Assembly: GCA_005765155.1 (NCBI GenBank)
Contig: VCCP01000006.1
Span: forward strand, 3,670,501-3,734,500
Length of the DNA stretch: 64,000 bases
Reading direction: 5' to 3'
Origin: Zelopaecilomyces penicillatus
Lineage: Eukaryota > Ascomycota > Sordariomycetes > Hypocreales > Pseudodiploosporaceae
This document shows positions 10,012 through 22,495 of this stretch, piece by piece. Position numbers and translations under genes: made by a program. Position 1 is the stretch's first letter, and each line of letters starts with the position of its first letter. Under the pieces are notes generated by a model. It was given only the letters and a program-made list of their open reading frames with translations. It was not told the DNA's origin and did no database searches.

Positions 10012-13000
10012 ATGGAGTCGCTTATTCATTCACGCAGTGCAACTTCTATGCTGTGGACTGGAGATGATACCTTCGGCCCCCAGGCCGGCACCTACTTCGA
10101 TTTCACGTTGTATTTTGAGCACAGCATATTAACGATTCTCCCAGCCTCCATCTTCCTTTTTGTGTGCCCTCTTTACATGTTCCGTTTTCTGCGTAGACCA
10201 GTTAGCTTCAAGCACGGATTGCTTCTCTGGACAAAATTAGTAGGCCTGCGACCAATTGATGTATATTATTCTTTTACATCGGTCGGCTAATATTGCTTTC
10301 GTAGCTAATTGCTGCGCTGTTGCTCGGTGTTGAACTAGCAAACACCATTCTCACAAGTCGCCATGGCTCCTCAATACGAAACAATGCTTCAATTGCCGCT
10401 TCCGTTCTCTCTAGTGCCTCGATGCTCTGTGTCATATCTATACTTTATGCCGAACACCGTCGATCGCTTCGGTCATCCTCATTTCTTAGCGCCTTTCTGT
10501 CCATCACAATGCTCTTCAACATTGTGCGCGCGCGATCCTATCTCAGTCGCGGTAGGCTGGACGTCTTTGGTGCGCTGCAGGTCGCCATAGCCATCCTCAA
10601 ATTCGTCTTGATATCGCTGGAAGAACTGTCTAAGCAGTCACTGTTCCAACCTGAGCACCATTGGACCTCGATAGGTGCCGAAATGAGAGCAGGGTTCTGG
10701 AATAGGTCTCTCTTCGTATGGGTCAACAAAATTCTACTAGTTGGGTTCAAGGACGTCATTAATGTCAAGGATTTACCTGAGATTGAACTTGAATTCTCTG
10801 CCGAGCGACTTTGCGACAAGTTCCAAAATAAATGGCAAGCAGGTCAGTCATCAAGACCGAAGTTCTCTCTATTATTCATATTAACTTTGACAGCCAACAA
10901 ATCGTCGCAGTATTGCCTACTAACAACGAGCATGAAGGCTCTCGTCTGGCCATTCATCGCCATCATTGTGCCGAGACTTTGCTTCACGGCCTTCACTTTC
11001 GCGCAGCCTTCCCTAATTCACACCATTGTGAGAGCGGTAGATCAAAAAGAGTTGTCAAAGAACGCCATTGGTAGTATCATAGGTGCTACTGGTCTTGTCT
11101 ATTTCGGCCTGGCTGTGAGCTAAAGATCATGCCATCTCGGACTGTGTCGCTCGACTAATTGTCTCACAGGTGACGCGAGTTTGTTACACTCACGCAGTCT
11201 ACCGATGCCTCACAATGAACCGTGGAATGCTCGTCTCTGCAATTTTCAAGCATACACTAGAGCTAGATTTAGCTACTGCCAAACAATCAGCTGCCGTCAC
11301 GCTCATGAGTACCGACGTAGACAGCATTGGAGCAGCCTTCACCACGATCCATGATCTTTGGGCGGGAATCATCGAGCTTGCTATTGGTGTTTACCTTTTA
11401 GCTAGATACGTCGGACCAGCAGCTTTCCTGGTTGCAGTACCTGCAGTGTGTGAGTAAAACATGACCCAAAATATTAAACGTCGACCCGTGGCGCTAATGA
11501 CAGCCAGTATCAACTGTTTCCTCTCAATATCTCGCAAAGAAAAATGGTCCGGCTCGCAAAGCTTGGAACCAAGCCGTCCAGAAACGCGTTTCTGCTACTA
11601 ACCACATCTTGGGCCAAGTCAAAGGCATCAAAATGACGGGTCTTGCTCCTGTAGTCGCAAAGCAGCTTCAAGGTTGCCGTGTAGCTGAGGTTGAAAAGTC
11701 CAAAAATCTCAGGAAGATTATAATCTACATACACGCTCTGGGTAAGAGGTGCGGACACATGTCACCAGCGAACGCGTTGCTGAAATTTACTAGCACAGTT
11801 CTTCAACACCAATACCCCCGTTCTCGTTATCGCTGGTGGCTTATTCTGGACAAATGCCTCCAGAGGCTTGAATGCTGCTGATACGTTCGCTACGATTTCG
11901 CTCACTCGTCTTGTCTCGTCGCCGATAACGACCTTGCTTGTTGGATTTCCTCAGGTGACGAGCTTACTGGCATGTTTTACGCGGATTCAGAACTTTCTTC
12001 TCTTGGATTCATGGCCTGGTGCGAAGAATCTTACATTTTCCGTACCTGCGCCTTTAGCGGAACACAATGCGCACAAGTATGACTCGGAATCCGGTATTGA
12101 GATGCAGAAGAGTACGCCATCGCCACTGAAAACAGCCTCTGTGGAACTGCGACCATTGATCGAGCTCTCCGATGTATCTATTGCTCCAGCTATTGATGCT
12201 GAACCAGTCTTGCATGGAGTGGATCTCAAAATCCCGGCGTCAACACTAACAGTGATCGTTGGTCCTGTTGCGTCTGGCAAGACGACACTTCTTAGAGCTA
12301 TTATTGGGGAAGCTTACCTCACAGGGACCGCAACCGGCATACAGCAAGTAAGCACGGGATATTGTGATCAAGTTTCGTGGCTTAGGAACATCTCAATTAG
12401 AGATAATATTATCGGGCCAGCTGCGTTTGACAGTAGCTGGTACGACAAGGTTCTTAACTGCTGTTTGCTGCATGAAGATTTACGCCAAATACCAGATGGA
12501 GATCAAGCCCTTGCAGGAAGTGGTGGCGTAAGTCTTAGTGGCGGACAGAGGCAGAGAGTAGTATGGGCATCTATTGAACTGGTGAACGAACTCACTTGCT
12601 GATTCGTGTCTAGGCACTTGCTCGAGCCGTATATGGTAGACCGTATTTGCTAGTCTTGGATGATGTGATCAGCGCACTGGATCACCATACCTCTCACGCA
12701 ATACTAGAGCGACTTCTAGGACCTGCTGGTATTCTTAGGACTCTAGGAACCACCGTGGTCGTGATCACACATTCCGGTAAATCTTCCACATCAAATCGGG
12801 ACCTCTAGCTGACTTTGCCCAGTTCAACTTCTTGCAATGGCAGACCATATCCTTGTTCTAGACGGAAAGGGTAGCGTCGAGGTCCGAAGAACAGAACATA
12901 ATGCAAATGAAAATAATACTCTAATTGAGGAACTGCGAAAGGCCGATGCTATTGTGGAAGGTGATGATTCGAAAGACGATAACCCCATCTCTAATCAAGA

Positions 13001-15155
13001 CGCGACACCGAAAACTACACCAAAGGTCACTATCAAAGTGAATAATGCGAAGAAGGTTGAACGACAGAGAGGCGATCTCGGGCTGTACAAGTTCTAATTT
13101 TTATCCAGCGGTATATGGAACTACGTTGCCTGGATGGTCATGGCTGCTATCAATATGCTCTGGGCCCAAATGCCTCGTAAATATGAACCTCTCGTCTTGC
13201 TGCTATTGGTACTGAGCTGACATCTACAAAGTGATCTTTCTTCGCATCTGGCTCTCAAAAGCTCCAAATGACAAGACATATTTCGCTGGCTAAGCCACGC
13301 TCGGAGTGACTTCTTGCCTCTCCTCCGGCGTCATGCTCGCGTATGTAACTACAACTCTGTCGCTTACACAGTCCTGATAGCTGATACTTTGGCAGGTTCT
13401 ACATGCTTAAAGTTGCGCCTACATCGGCGGAGAGGCTACACTGGATCTTCTTGCAGACTGTGATGGGGCAAGTAAACTAGAGAAGATACTCTGATGTACT
13501 TATTTGCTAATAGTTACAGTGCAACCCTTGGGTTTTTATCATCCACGGATTCCGGTTCTCTCTTAAATCGGTAAGTGGGATGGCTGGTGATTTTGATGCA
13601 TGATTTTGATGCATGCGCTGACAGCCTCACCTCTCATAGCTTCAGCCAGGACATGTCGCTTATCAACCAAGCTTTGCCCTTGGTATTACTAAACTTTGCC
13701 ATTCGTAAGACTTCAACATTCTGTATATACGTGCTCTAGACTGACACGAGTAGTATTCTTTGACAACCTGGTCAGTGCCGGCATCATAGTCTCTGGTGCA
13801 AACTACGCAGCAATCGTCATACCATTCCTAGCTCTCATTATATATCTCGTGCAACACTTTTACCTTCGCACATCACGCCAAATGCGCCATCTCGACCTGG
13901 AAGCCAAATCCCCACTCTACACACAATTCTCAGAGACTGCAGCCGGCATCCAACATATCCGCGCATTTTCTTGGCAGTTTAACGTTTTAGCTCAGTGCTT
14001 TGAGCGTCTCGACTTCTCCCAGAAGCCTTACTACTACATGTTTTGTATCCAAAGATGGTTAACTTTAGTCCTAGAGCTCAGCGTCATGGTAGTTGCGATC
14101 GTATTGGTGACTCTGGCGCTTAATTTACCGCACACTAGCTCGGCGAGTGCCATAGGTCTGGCGATGGTAAACATGATTGGCTTTGGTTCGGGAATGGCGA
14201 ATTTGATGAATACGTGGACGCGGTTAGAAACATCCCTTGGTGCTATTTCTAGGTTGAGATCGTTCACAAATGAGACACCAACAGAAGAGGATATAAGTAA
14301 CGAACCAGAAATACCACCTGGTTGGCCACAACATGGCAGGATTGAGTTCAAGGGCGTCAGCTCGAAATACAAGTGAGTCATGATGCTGATCCTCGAACAA
14401 CAAACACTGATTCTCCAAATAGTCCTCAAGACGCACGACGAGTGCTCAATGATATCTCATTGCTCATCAAACCTGGACAAAAGGTTGGGCTGGTCGGTCG
14501 CACTGGCAGGTTAGTTTCAGCCCATGTAAAACAGACAAAGGTTGTCATGCTAATCGATTACACGTGCAGTGGAAAGAGCACACTCATCTTGACACTGCTC
14601 CGTCTTCTCGACCAGTCTGGCTCAGTCGTCATTGACAACATCAACACCTCGGACATTAAGAGACAACACCTGCGATCCAGAATTACCTTTATCGCCCAGG
14701 ATCCTGTTGAGCTACCAGGCTCGGTGAGATATAACCTTGTCCCGTTTCATGTAATAGGAGCGCAAAACAATACCATCAATGAGACGTCTATTCAAGAGGT
14801 ACTGTCAAAGGTTGGACTGTGGGAACATGTCTCTGCAAAGGGTGGTCTTGATGCAGACTTTTCAGCTCTAGGTCTCTCTCAAGGACAGAGACAGCTATTT
14901 TGCCTATCTCGTGCCATGCTGCACCATGAAATAATGGAAAGCAAGATCGTGCTGGTCGATGAAGCAACAAGCAACATCGATATTGACACAGAAAGGAAGA
15001 TGCAGGCAGTCATGAAAGCAGCATTCTTGGAGTGCACAGTAATAACGGTCGCGCATCGCCTGGAGACGTTACAAGGAGTCGATGTTGTCCTCGAGTTGGA
15101 AAACGGCGGCCTGAGTAAACGCAAAATGCCAGAGGGCTCTGAAATAGCTTTCTAA
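10012..15155 (+). pseudogene. ABCC (MRP-type) full-length ABC transporter, interrupted by two in-frame TAA codons
   Basis: Fifteen exons join in frame: 10012-10239, 10305-10842, 10894-11114, 11170-11449, 11508-11741, 11794-12560, 12614-12776, 12823-13176, 13232-13340, 13396-13467, 13520-13570, 13640-13704, 13754-14372, 14423-14509 and 14570-15155. They total 1458 codons, the usual ABCC length. The order is N-terminal helices, TMD1, NBD1, TMD2, NBD2. NBD1 has Walker A GPVASGKTT, signature LSGGQRQRV and Walker B LLVLDD. NBD2 has GRTGSGKST (split by an intron), LSQGQRQLF, IVLVDEATSNID and an AHR switch. TAA codons at 13095-13097 (codon 902) and 13291-13293 (codon 949) break TMD2; all else is intact. 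Intron 10 uses a GC donor. If functional it would export peptide product or conjugates across the plasma or vacuolar membrane. The stops make it a young pseudogene, a half transporter ending after NBD1, or a readthrough or sequence-error case. Confidence 0.8.
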
Positions 15156-18003
15156 TGATGGACGTAATGGTCATAGCTAGTCAAGTCAATGATCAAAAAC
15201 ATGATTATGAATTCATCCTGCCATAACAGCCATGGCCCTAACAATACAGACGCATGTTTGGACATCAGTGTCACAGGAGAAGAAGGTCGAGATTGGGACG
15301 ACGTAAGTTTGATATATTAAATATGAGCGAAAAATTGAGGAAAGCTTCTGACGGTTAGAGATTATAACATTCTAATATCCCAATGGGCTACCTATACTCA
15401 AGTGGGATTTTATCAAGACCAACCAGAGTAAAAGAACCTTCACTGTCTTTGTGTAGCACAATTACTGTCCTGGCATCTGAATGGAAAGTAGTTTTAATTA
15501 GATAGATACTTCAAGCCAGAGGGAAGATTTGGATAACAGCGATTAGGTGTGAATGAAGTGGCCTATTATTCTCCTCCTGAATAGACTTGATTATATTAGA
15601 ATAGGGCATGTCTGTCATGTTGATTATATGCTATCTTCAGGGTCCTCTAAATTAACTAATTACTTGTATAATTTTGCCATTTTTGGCACAACAATGCCTT
15701 GTCTTATGTATGACTTGGAGAGACACTCATATCTAACCGCCGTAGGATATGGGAAACACATTATCTGTCTGTAAATGTGTCCTAACCGCACGGCATATAA
15801 GATTATAGGCAAAGTTGGATAGATTGCAAGGTGTCTAAGTGATTATTACTACGTAGCCATCTAGCAGTTGTTGTATTCTTTCTCCTACCGCAGTAGTTGA
15901 GGCTCCCGTCAGGTGTGTCTGTATTCCTGCGTGTCTTATTCTCATTCTATCAAGTACACCCCTGTATAAACCTTTTTAGCGTGTGCTGGTTGTCTTACAA
16001 TCAGCTTGGATGGTGCATTTCGCCGCCGGGTCGGTGTGTAGAAAGTCGGCATTGAACATGGCAAGTAGCTCCTCGCTAATGAAACACACAGTCGCGTGAC
16101 TGCTACACCGTATTAATACTAGGTCATTGTGTGAGCCCTGACAGCGCCTCGGGATAGACAGAATAAGAAATCTAAAATTGCAGGCTTCAATGATTCTTTC
16201 TGGTCAAGCAGTGTGACCAGATATGTTCCAGACAGAGAGTGAAGGCATGGAGACGAAGATGCCTGGTCAAGATGATATTCGTGATGCGAATCTCCTGGCC
16301 AAAGGCAAATGCCACGAGAGAGCCTGACTATAGCTCTGGCTAGTAAAATCAATTAATCCTAAGAAACAGGCTATTTAATATAGCCGGTCACTTAGGCTGG
16401 AAGAGCTAAATATTAGGATATGCACAGGCCTGGCCTGTATATGAAGTTTGAAAGAATAATTAATCAGCTCAGATGGATCATAAAGCTGCAGCATAAAAAA
16501 TGCTTGTCTTTAAAAGAGGCTTAGAGAAATGGTGAAGGCCGAAGAAGCAAAATGCGTAAAAAGTTGCTGTAGCAAGCTCATTTATATGCTACAAGAACAA
16601 CATCTCTAGCCAAGCTATACCATCAATCACCATAATTATGGAGTTCTAATCCATCTGGAAATGCTCTTTCAATACTAAGTGAATTGTGCCACCTATTCAG
16701 TCTGCCTACTAAAGTTTCCGTTATGCGCGACAGAAGCGCGATAAGTCAAGCATTAATACGCACCCGTTGCAGCGGGCGTCCTTTTGTCTTGATTGGGTAA
16801 GAGATGAAGTGAATGGGTCGAAGACAGATGAAGGGTAATTTGAGAGGAGTTTGTAAAAAGCTTCAATGCGAGACTTGAGACATGCTAATCTCAAGGTTGC
16901 TGGGCATAGATTCATATACCTCGAATTCTATTGTAGTGGCCAGCTTCAACCGGTGCAATGATGTGCACAGAACGTCACTTTTGGCTAACAATGACACATT
17001 TCGTTTGTGACGCAAGGCTCAGTCAAGTAGTTGCCTTTGATAAATGCATGTCTCATGCAAGATGAGTGGTGACCACACGTCCACTTGTGCAATGAGTGTG
17101 GTGCATTCAGGTCAGGATGGTGAAATACATACAGAACTACTAAAGTACCTAGTATACAACTGTTCCAATATAATATTGAATAGGTACGTGCATCATGTCT
17201 CACACCCATGCTGTTCGATTCATATTCGGGCTAGACTCCTGCGTCGCAACGTGGATTAGGTATGGAAGCCTGAAACAAACATCATTCAGTATACCGCATG
17301 AGCATCTAGGAGATACTTGACTACTACCACAATGTGGAATAGAGATGGCACCACAGCCTCTAGATATGGAGATCTTCTATTACATCTCACATGTGGGTGG
17401 AGGGGGACGGTTGCTCTACGGAAGCGGGTGAGAAAGCATATTACTACGCATTGTGCACACCCCACTTGTTGTCATCCTTCCAGCGGGTCGTGTCTGGGTC
17501 TACAAACAAACTGCCGAGGGCCATGGATGGAGATGAAAGAGGTTAGTATCTCGTCGACGACATCAGCTGCAAAGGACCCCGCTGCCGGGCGGGGCTAATT
17601 TTGAGAACCTGCTAGTATTAACCCCTTTGATCACCAACGAATCAGCAAGCTGTTATACGACGGAAATGTAAGACATCCGAATGAATAGCACGGATCGCCC
17701 ACGAAAGAGTGGGGAAAAGATGTTATGAGGATATGCCCAGCGGCTCCACATCGAAGGACTAACTTGCTGGCCAGCAGCAACAAATCAAAACGCAAAAGAA
17801 AGGAGGTAATAACGAATTAGTGATTTACAGGATCTCAAAAATACATCATCAATAACGTCGATCTTTGGGAGCGAAGCCCATCGGATAGGTAGGTAGGCAA
17901 GTAGGCTATACAATGCAAGGTAGGGCTTTTCGGGAGTTCTGACGGCTCACCAAATATCGCACTACCTGCGGCACTTGGCGCATCAACTCAATCATAATTC
18001 GGC
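15156..18003. other. Long region without a supported gene
   Basis: Only short frames without recognisable domains are present. Parts (15.4-15.8 kb, 16.3-16.7 kb) are AT-rich and look decayed. A short GGTAGGTAGGCAAGTAGG run lies near 17888. I see no RNA gene or complete transposon. Confidence 0.4.
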
Positions 18004-18118
18004 TGTTGCGTATCGCCTAGAGACGTTACAGGTAGTTGATCTTGTTCTCGAGCTGGATAAAGGCAGCCTGAGTAAGCGTGAGATGATACTAGATGGCTCT
18101 AAGATTGAATTCCAATAG
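18004..18118 (+). pseudogene. Relic of the C-terminal end of a second ABC transporter
   Basis: The frame reads VAYRLETLQVVDLVLELDKG and continues to a TAG at 18116-18118. This matches the last about 38 residues of the ABCC transporter at 15045-15155 (VAHRLETLQGVDVVLELENG). The switch His is changed to Tyr. No upstream NBD sequence is visible, so it is a truncated duplicate or the stump of a deleted paralogue. Confidence 0.75.
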
Positions 18119-18333
18119 TGCACCAAATTGGTCTACATTGTCCGATCCGAGAAAAAACCTGGCTGGAGCTAGCAAGGGAGGTTAATACTGTGTACTGCAG
18201 AATTTCATACAGATTTTATGATTCTTAAGACGGTGGCCTGCTGTTAAGCATCACCGATATTAATAGAAATATGGCTAGAACCCTACTGTAAATGTTGAGC
18301 GGGCCACTACCTCTGGGGCTGCCTCCACCTTAA

Positions 18334-18603
18334 TTGCTTGAGTACAGTTCGTTTGGTATCCTGGAAGACCATATCCAGAGAGAGTATGCTATCGGAGGAT
18401 ATGGCAAGAAAATTGAGGTGCTGGATATTTGGAAGGTAAGTGACTGTATTAATACAGTAGTTCTTTCTTATGCTTTCATATTCCGCGACAAGCTTAGGTT
18501 ATCAGCAGGCTTTAATGGGGGGAGCTATGAACAGTCGTTCATACAAAAAATTCTTAAGGATGTTATTGTTGACCTTTTTTTAGGACTTGGCATCGAGAAG
18601 TAG
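18334..18603 (+). pseudogene. C-terminal fragment of a condensation-like acyltransferase
   Basis: An 89-codon frame opens right after a stop, without its own ATG. It contains an IEVLDIW segment, then KLRLSAGFNGGSYEQSF, and ends in LFLGLGIEK. This pattern resembles the C-terminal end of fungal trichothecene-15-O-acetyltransferase-like (condensation-fold) enzymes. The catalytic HxxxD part is not present, so it is a remnant. The assignment is by pattern memory and is tentative. Confidence 0.4.
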
Positions 18604-20227
18604 GATAGATAGATACCTTAAAGGGAAAACCTGGACTCCTGCTAGACTTGTTAGGGTATCTAAACTTGCAGATTTTTATAAGATTTGTCGGATTTAAGCC
18701 AGTATTTACTATACACCTAAATCTAATTATAAGGTATACACTCTTATTTATCTTGCTTTCTCTATTTAAATCAAGATATTAAGATAATAAGGGTAAGAAT
18801 ATTGAGGCAGTTAAAAGAACTGTATAGATGTCTTAGTAACTGCTCTCCCTCTCCCGATTAATGGGCTAGCTGGCTGGCCTACTGCTTGCTTTGCTAGCCA
18901 GCTTGCTGTTTGACTTGGTAGCTGACCAACCTGCTGGCTGACCTGCTGGGTACGCTACTACTTGATCTACTGCTTGGACAAAGGGTAAGTCAGCAAGCCA
19001 GGCAGCAAGCCAAGCAGCTATATAACCTATACCAAGGCTGATAATTAATTATCAAAAATACCGGTATCTTTAAAAACAGTTGAGAGGATTATTCCACCGA
19101 ACTAGCTATTTTAGTGATTGTGCAGTGATAAAAAGGTTACAAACTCACTGTTCTAAGATCAGATCCATGGCTGGAGTCGTAGACCTCATGAGCTCTATCC
19201 ATGATAGGCATGTCGTTGGTTCAGGGACACTCGTACTCTTCCTCGACAATAATACTTTAAAGCTAATGGTAATTGGAGGAAGGAATTTGAAACGGAATGG
19301 AGTACGCTTTCCAGCTCTACTTTGCTATGTTTTCAGGCAGTGCATCCTCCCCATTAGATATTAGATATATGTTATCTGAAGTTAGGTCGAACCGGTCCAT
19401 GTGGGCTCGACTGCGGAAGGTTTTGGCAAAAACTTCTTGGAGTTAAATAATTCGTGTGGATGAGCTTTAACTCTAGGTCTGACTTGAATAACCTTTTCCC
19501 CGAGTAATAGCTGTTTAGTGCTCCCTGTGTAACAGTTTAGAAACTAGTTGCAAGCTTCCCCAGGTGTTGCCTTTGGGAGCTGTGATCCGACCGAGCGGGC
19601 ACCTAGTGTCTTCAGGTCTATTTTTGCACTTATACATGCGTTGACCAACCGCGACCTTTACGGAAACAATAGGGGCTCATGACTCATGACTAGCAAGGTA
19701 CGAATGAAATGGTATACAGTGGCAAGATTTGAATGAAGGAGAGAACGGAATACTTCCGCGTGTCAAACGTTGCCTTGGATCTTTGCTTGACTCGGGCTTG
19801 TGCATGACGCCGCAGTGCTTATAATGATGTGGAGCGGAGCATAATGAAAGCCGCTGGGTCTGTCAGCATGGGCCAATTTGGGTAATCTGACCATCCGTCT
19901 TCATTCCAGACATGGATATGTTTACGCATACAGTAACCGGTCTTACATCGGACTTTTCAGCATGTCAGCACATTAGCATAAGGGGGATCAATCCCCAGGT
20001 CGGAAGGAACTTCCTCCTTAGACTTAGACATCAGTCCATGCATACAGCTGGTCTAAGCATAATTCTCCGTATCTCTCAGCCCATTCTATTTTTGAGAAGA
20101 CAATCAGCCGCCTCGTGTCAGTCTGCTCCCAGCTCTACCACCCTAGGACCATATGGGGGGTCGTTCTCAACATCTTGCATGGAGTGGCCGCATAACCTGA
20201 AGACTCAAAATCTTTGAAAATCTGGCC
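18604..20227. other. Region without a supported gene; low-complexity Cys/Trp-codon-like repeat near 18.87 kb
   Basis: At about 18862-19020 the sequence is built from TGCTGGC/TTGCTAGC/CAGCAAGCC words in both orientations, which can fold on themselves. A frame at 19080-19364 has no recognisable domain. The last part should be the promoter of the UstYa gene at 20228. Confidence 0.4.
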
Positions 20228-21341
20228 ATGGGGGTATTCACAGATTCTTCGGTTGCTCCATCCCCTCGGGCATCTGATGATTTATCAGAGCCCTTATTCC
20301 AAGATATACATCTCAAGTCCGCCAAATCTAAACTGCCCTGGTCATGGTGTTACATATTCCCTTGGCTTCTCTCTGTGGCGCTCTTTATTCTTGTCGCAGT
20401 GGAAAAGGCTAAAAAGCTGTCCAAGGAGCCCATATTTTGGAAAGAATATGAATTTGGTACGCTTTTATATCACTACTTTCCTTTATCAATCTTGATATTT
20501 GTAATTAGCTAACCTATCAATCTTCAGAGGGTGCAAAGCGAGAAATCACACCCACATGGAAAGAGGTCAAATTCACAGGTGGGCTGAATATCGACAGTGG
20601 TAGAGTTGTTCGCGAGATTGATCCTAACCAACCGTCCTATGTTGGAACCCCTACGCCGGAAATTGACGCTGCATGGGAAAAACTCATCCAGCGTAAGTGA
20701 CCACCAGTCTATATGTGGTTGTGAATAACATGTTAATGCGGCTGCAGCGCTTAATCTGTTTATAACTCTCGATGAGGCCGCTGCCATGGGAACACATGGC
20801 ATGATTGTTGAGCCTGAATCAGGCTTGTACCTAGCAATGTAAGTTCCGTGGCTATCCAGGCTTGTCTCAGTTTCTAACAGCGTTCAACAAGGCCACAAGT
20901 CCTGCACGATCTTCATTGTTTAGTACGTACATCCCCACCCCTGAATTTAAACATTTTCACTCATAGGCGCTTCCAAGAACTTCATTCGCAAGGCATTTCG
21001 CATTGATCATTACCCAGAAGAGAAGAACCTAACGTCACTTCAAACTCACACAGGTAATTGACATTGATTAACACACGAATGAAGGCTTGCTCTGACTCGA
21101 CGTTTTTCCAGATCACTGCATTGACGCTCTGAGACAAAGTCTAATGTGCACGAGCGACATGACCATCATCAGACAATACTGGTCGGATGAATATCATCGA
21201 ATATTGGCAGACTTTGACAATGTTCACATGTGCCGTGATTTCGATGCAGTGAGACAGTGGAGTGACGGAAGAAATGGTCAAGATGAGGATGTTTGGCCAC
21301 AGGTTGCTGAGAAATTGAAAGGGAAGAAACCTGCCAAGTAA
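20228..21341 (+). CDS. UstYa-family (DUF3328) protein 3, canonical six-exon type
   Basis: Exons 20228-20456, 20528-20692, 20748-20838, 20892-20926, 20967-21053 and 21112-21341 give 278 residues. A membrane helix sits at about residues 37-58 (IFPWLLSVALFILVAVEKA). The luminal part has EIDAAWEKLI, then LHDLHCL, DHYPEEK and HTDHCIDALRQSLMCTSDMT. These are the two HxxHC motifs and the C-terminal signature of UstYa itself. Splicing is needed to form both motifs, and every junction keeps frame. The end is LKGKKPAK. Expected role: oxidative cyclisation of the RiPP precursor. Its intron positions match the gene at 25878-26998, which marks the two as paralogues distinct from the five single-exon members. 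Confidence 0.85.
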
Positions 21342-22495
21342 AGCTATGGTACTTTATTTTCATCAATTCTAGAAGAATAATAATTATGTTTACATGTAAT
21401 GCAGTACCTAAAACTTTTGCGAGCAACCAGATAGCTGAGAGAGCATAACTTGATCTTACTTCAGAAAGTGTACAATAGTTGACGATATACAAGATGTTTG
21501 GCATGACGTCAGTTTAACCAAATCTGTTGATTCGTATCAGAAGCCCAAGCTACAGGTGTCTTGTCTGATACATGACGCTTCTTTTGATGATGCCGCAGAT
21601 TTTCCTGCATGTCATCAGGAGTGCGATATGCTTAGAAATCCATCTCTGACGGCGGCTATCTCGGCATGTCCAAATTCAAGGCTCCCTGTGCTACCAAGTT
21701 TACAGGGGCTTACAGGCCCAGTAAACCCCACCTACAGCGTTGGCACTGTAGCTGACAAAGCGTCAGCGCTGTGACCGCTGTAGCCACTCAGCCCAGGGCG
21801 CTGTGACCACTGGACCCAAGCTGCTGATGGCGCTGTAGGTTTACTGACTCATTGCTGTGCATGCGGGGAGCAAATTCATCCCTCTCCTCCCAAGGTTCAG
21901 GCTCGTCGGAGATGTGATCAGTCTTCAGCTTATCCGCCTTTTCACGGAGGCACTAATGCACCACAACGATGGCTTGTGCCGGATTTATCATCGGTTGAGA
22001 TATCCGAAATGCCGAACCATTTCCGACCACTGTAGGAGCCACCGTGAGATCGCCTGCAGGTGTCAGTTACCCCTGTCCCTGGTCCTTCTGCCATAAGCCG
22101 TATACCAGTTCAAGTTAGTTAGTAACGTTATGCTCTCCTTTTATACGAAAAAGATAATCGCCGACAGTTATGGGACATAACCAGCCCTCTAGACCATTTT
22201 CCTACTTGGATGGATTGTAGAATTGTCTGGGTTTGGAGCTGTAAGTGGAAATTGTAGATGTGTGATTCCACATGGATTCAGCTCTCGATTTTATCCGCCA
22301 TTGCATCATCAGCTCCTGTTACTGCTCACATTCACCTAGACTTGCTTCTCAGTTGGGGTGATATCCCACCCCCTTTCAGTTCCTCAGAGCACTCTTTGTG
22401 TTGCCATTTCCCGTTCTCCTCGCTTTGTTGTCTGGTACACCCCTCCCAACTTTATACTGTACTTCAACAGCACACAATCCTGTTGATCAACAAAT
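21342..22495. other. Intergenic region with a small inverted-repeat element
   Basis: No gene is supported. A short inverted-repeat unit at 21719-21846 is listed separately. The rest includes the promoter of the UstYa gene at 22496, with a pyrimidine-rich stretch at about 22350-22460. Confidence 0.45.
21719..21846. repeat. Possible MITE-like inverted-repeat element, 128 bp
   Basis: The ends are CAGTAAACC(CCA)CCTACAGCG at 21719-21739 and its complement CGCTGTAGGTTTACTG at 21831-21846. The interior is full of GCTGTAG/CTACAGC words. The CAGT...ACTG ends recall fungal DNA-transposon derivatives, but no target duplication is obvious. Confidence 0.4.

Noticed and set aside
16119..16352. Minus-strand frame beginning with an LARAI segment, resembling an ABC motif
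   Set aside because: No Walker B or signature sequence follows, so the resemblance is too short to support a call.
19080..19364. 94-codon frame on the plus strand
   Set aside because: No recognisable motif and no supporting context; left as unassigned.
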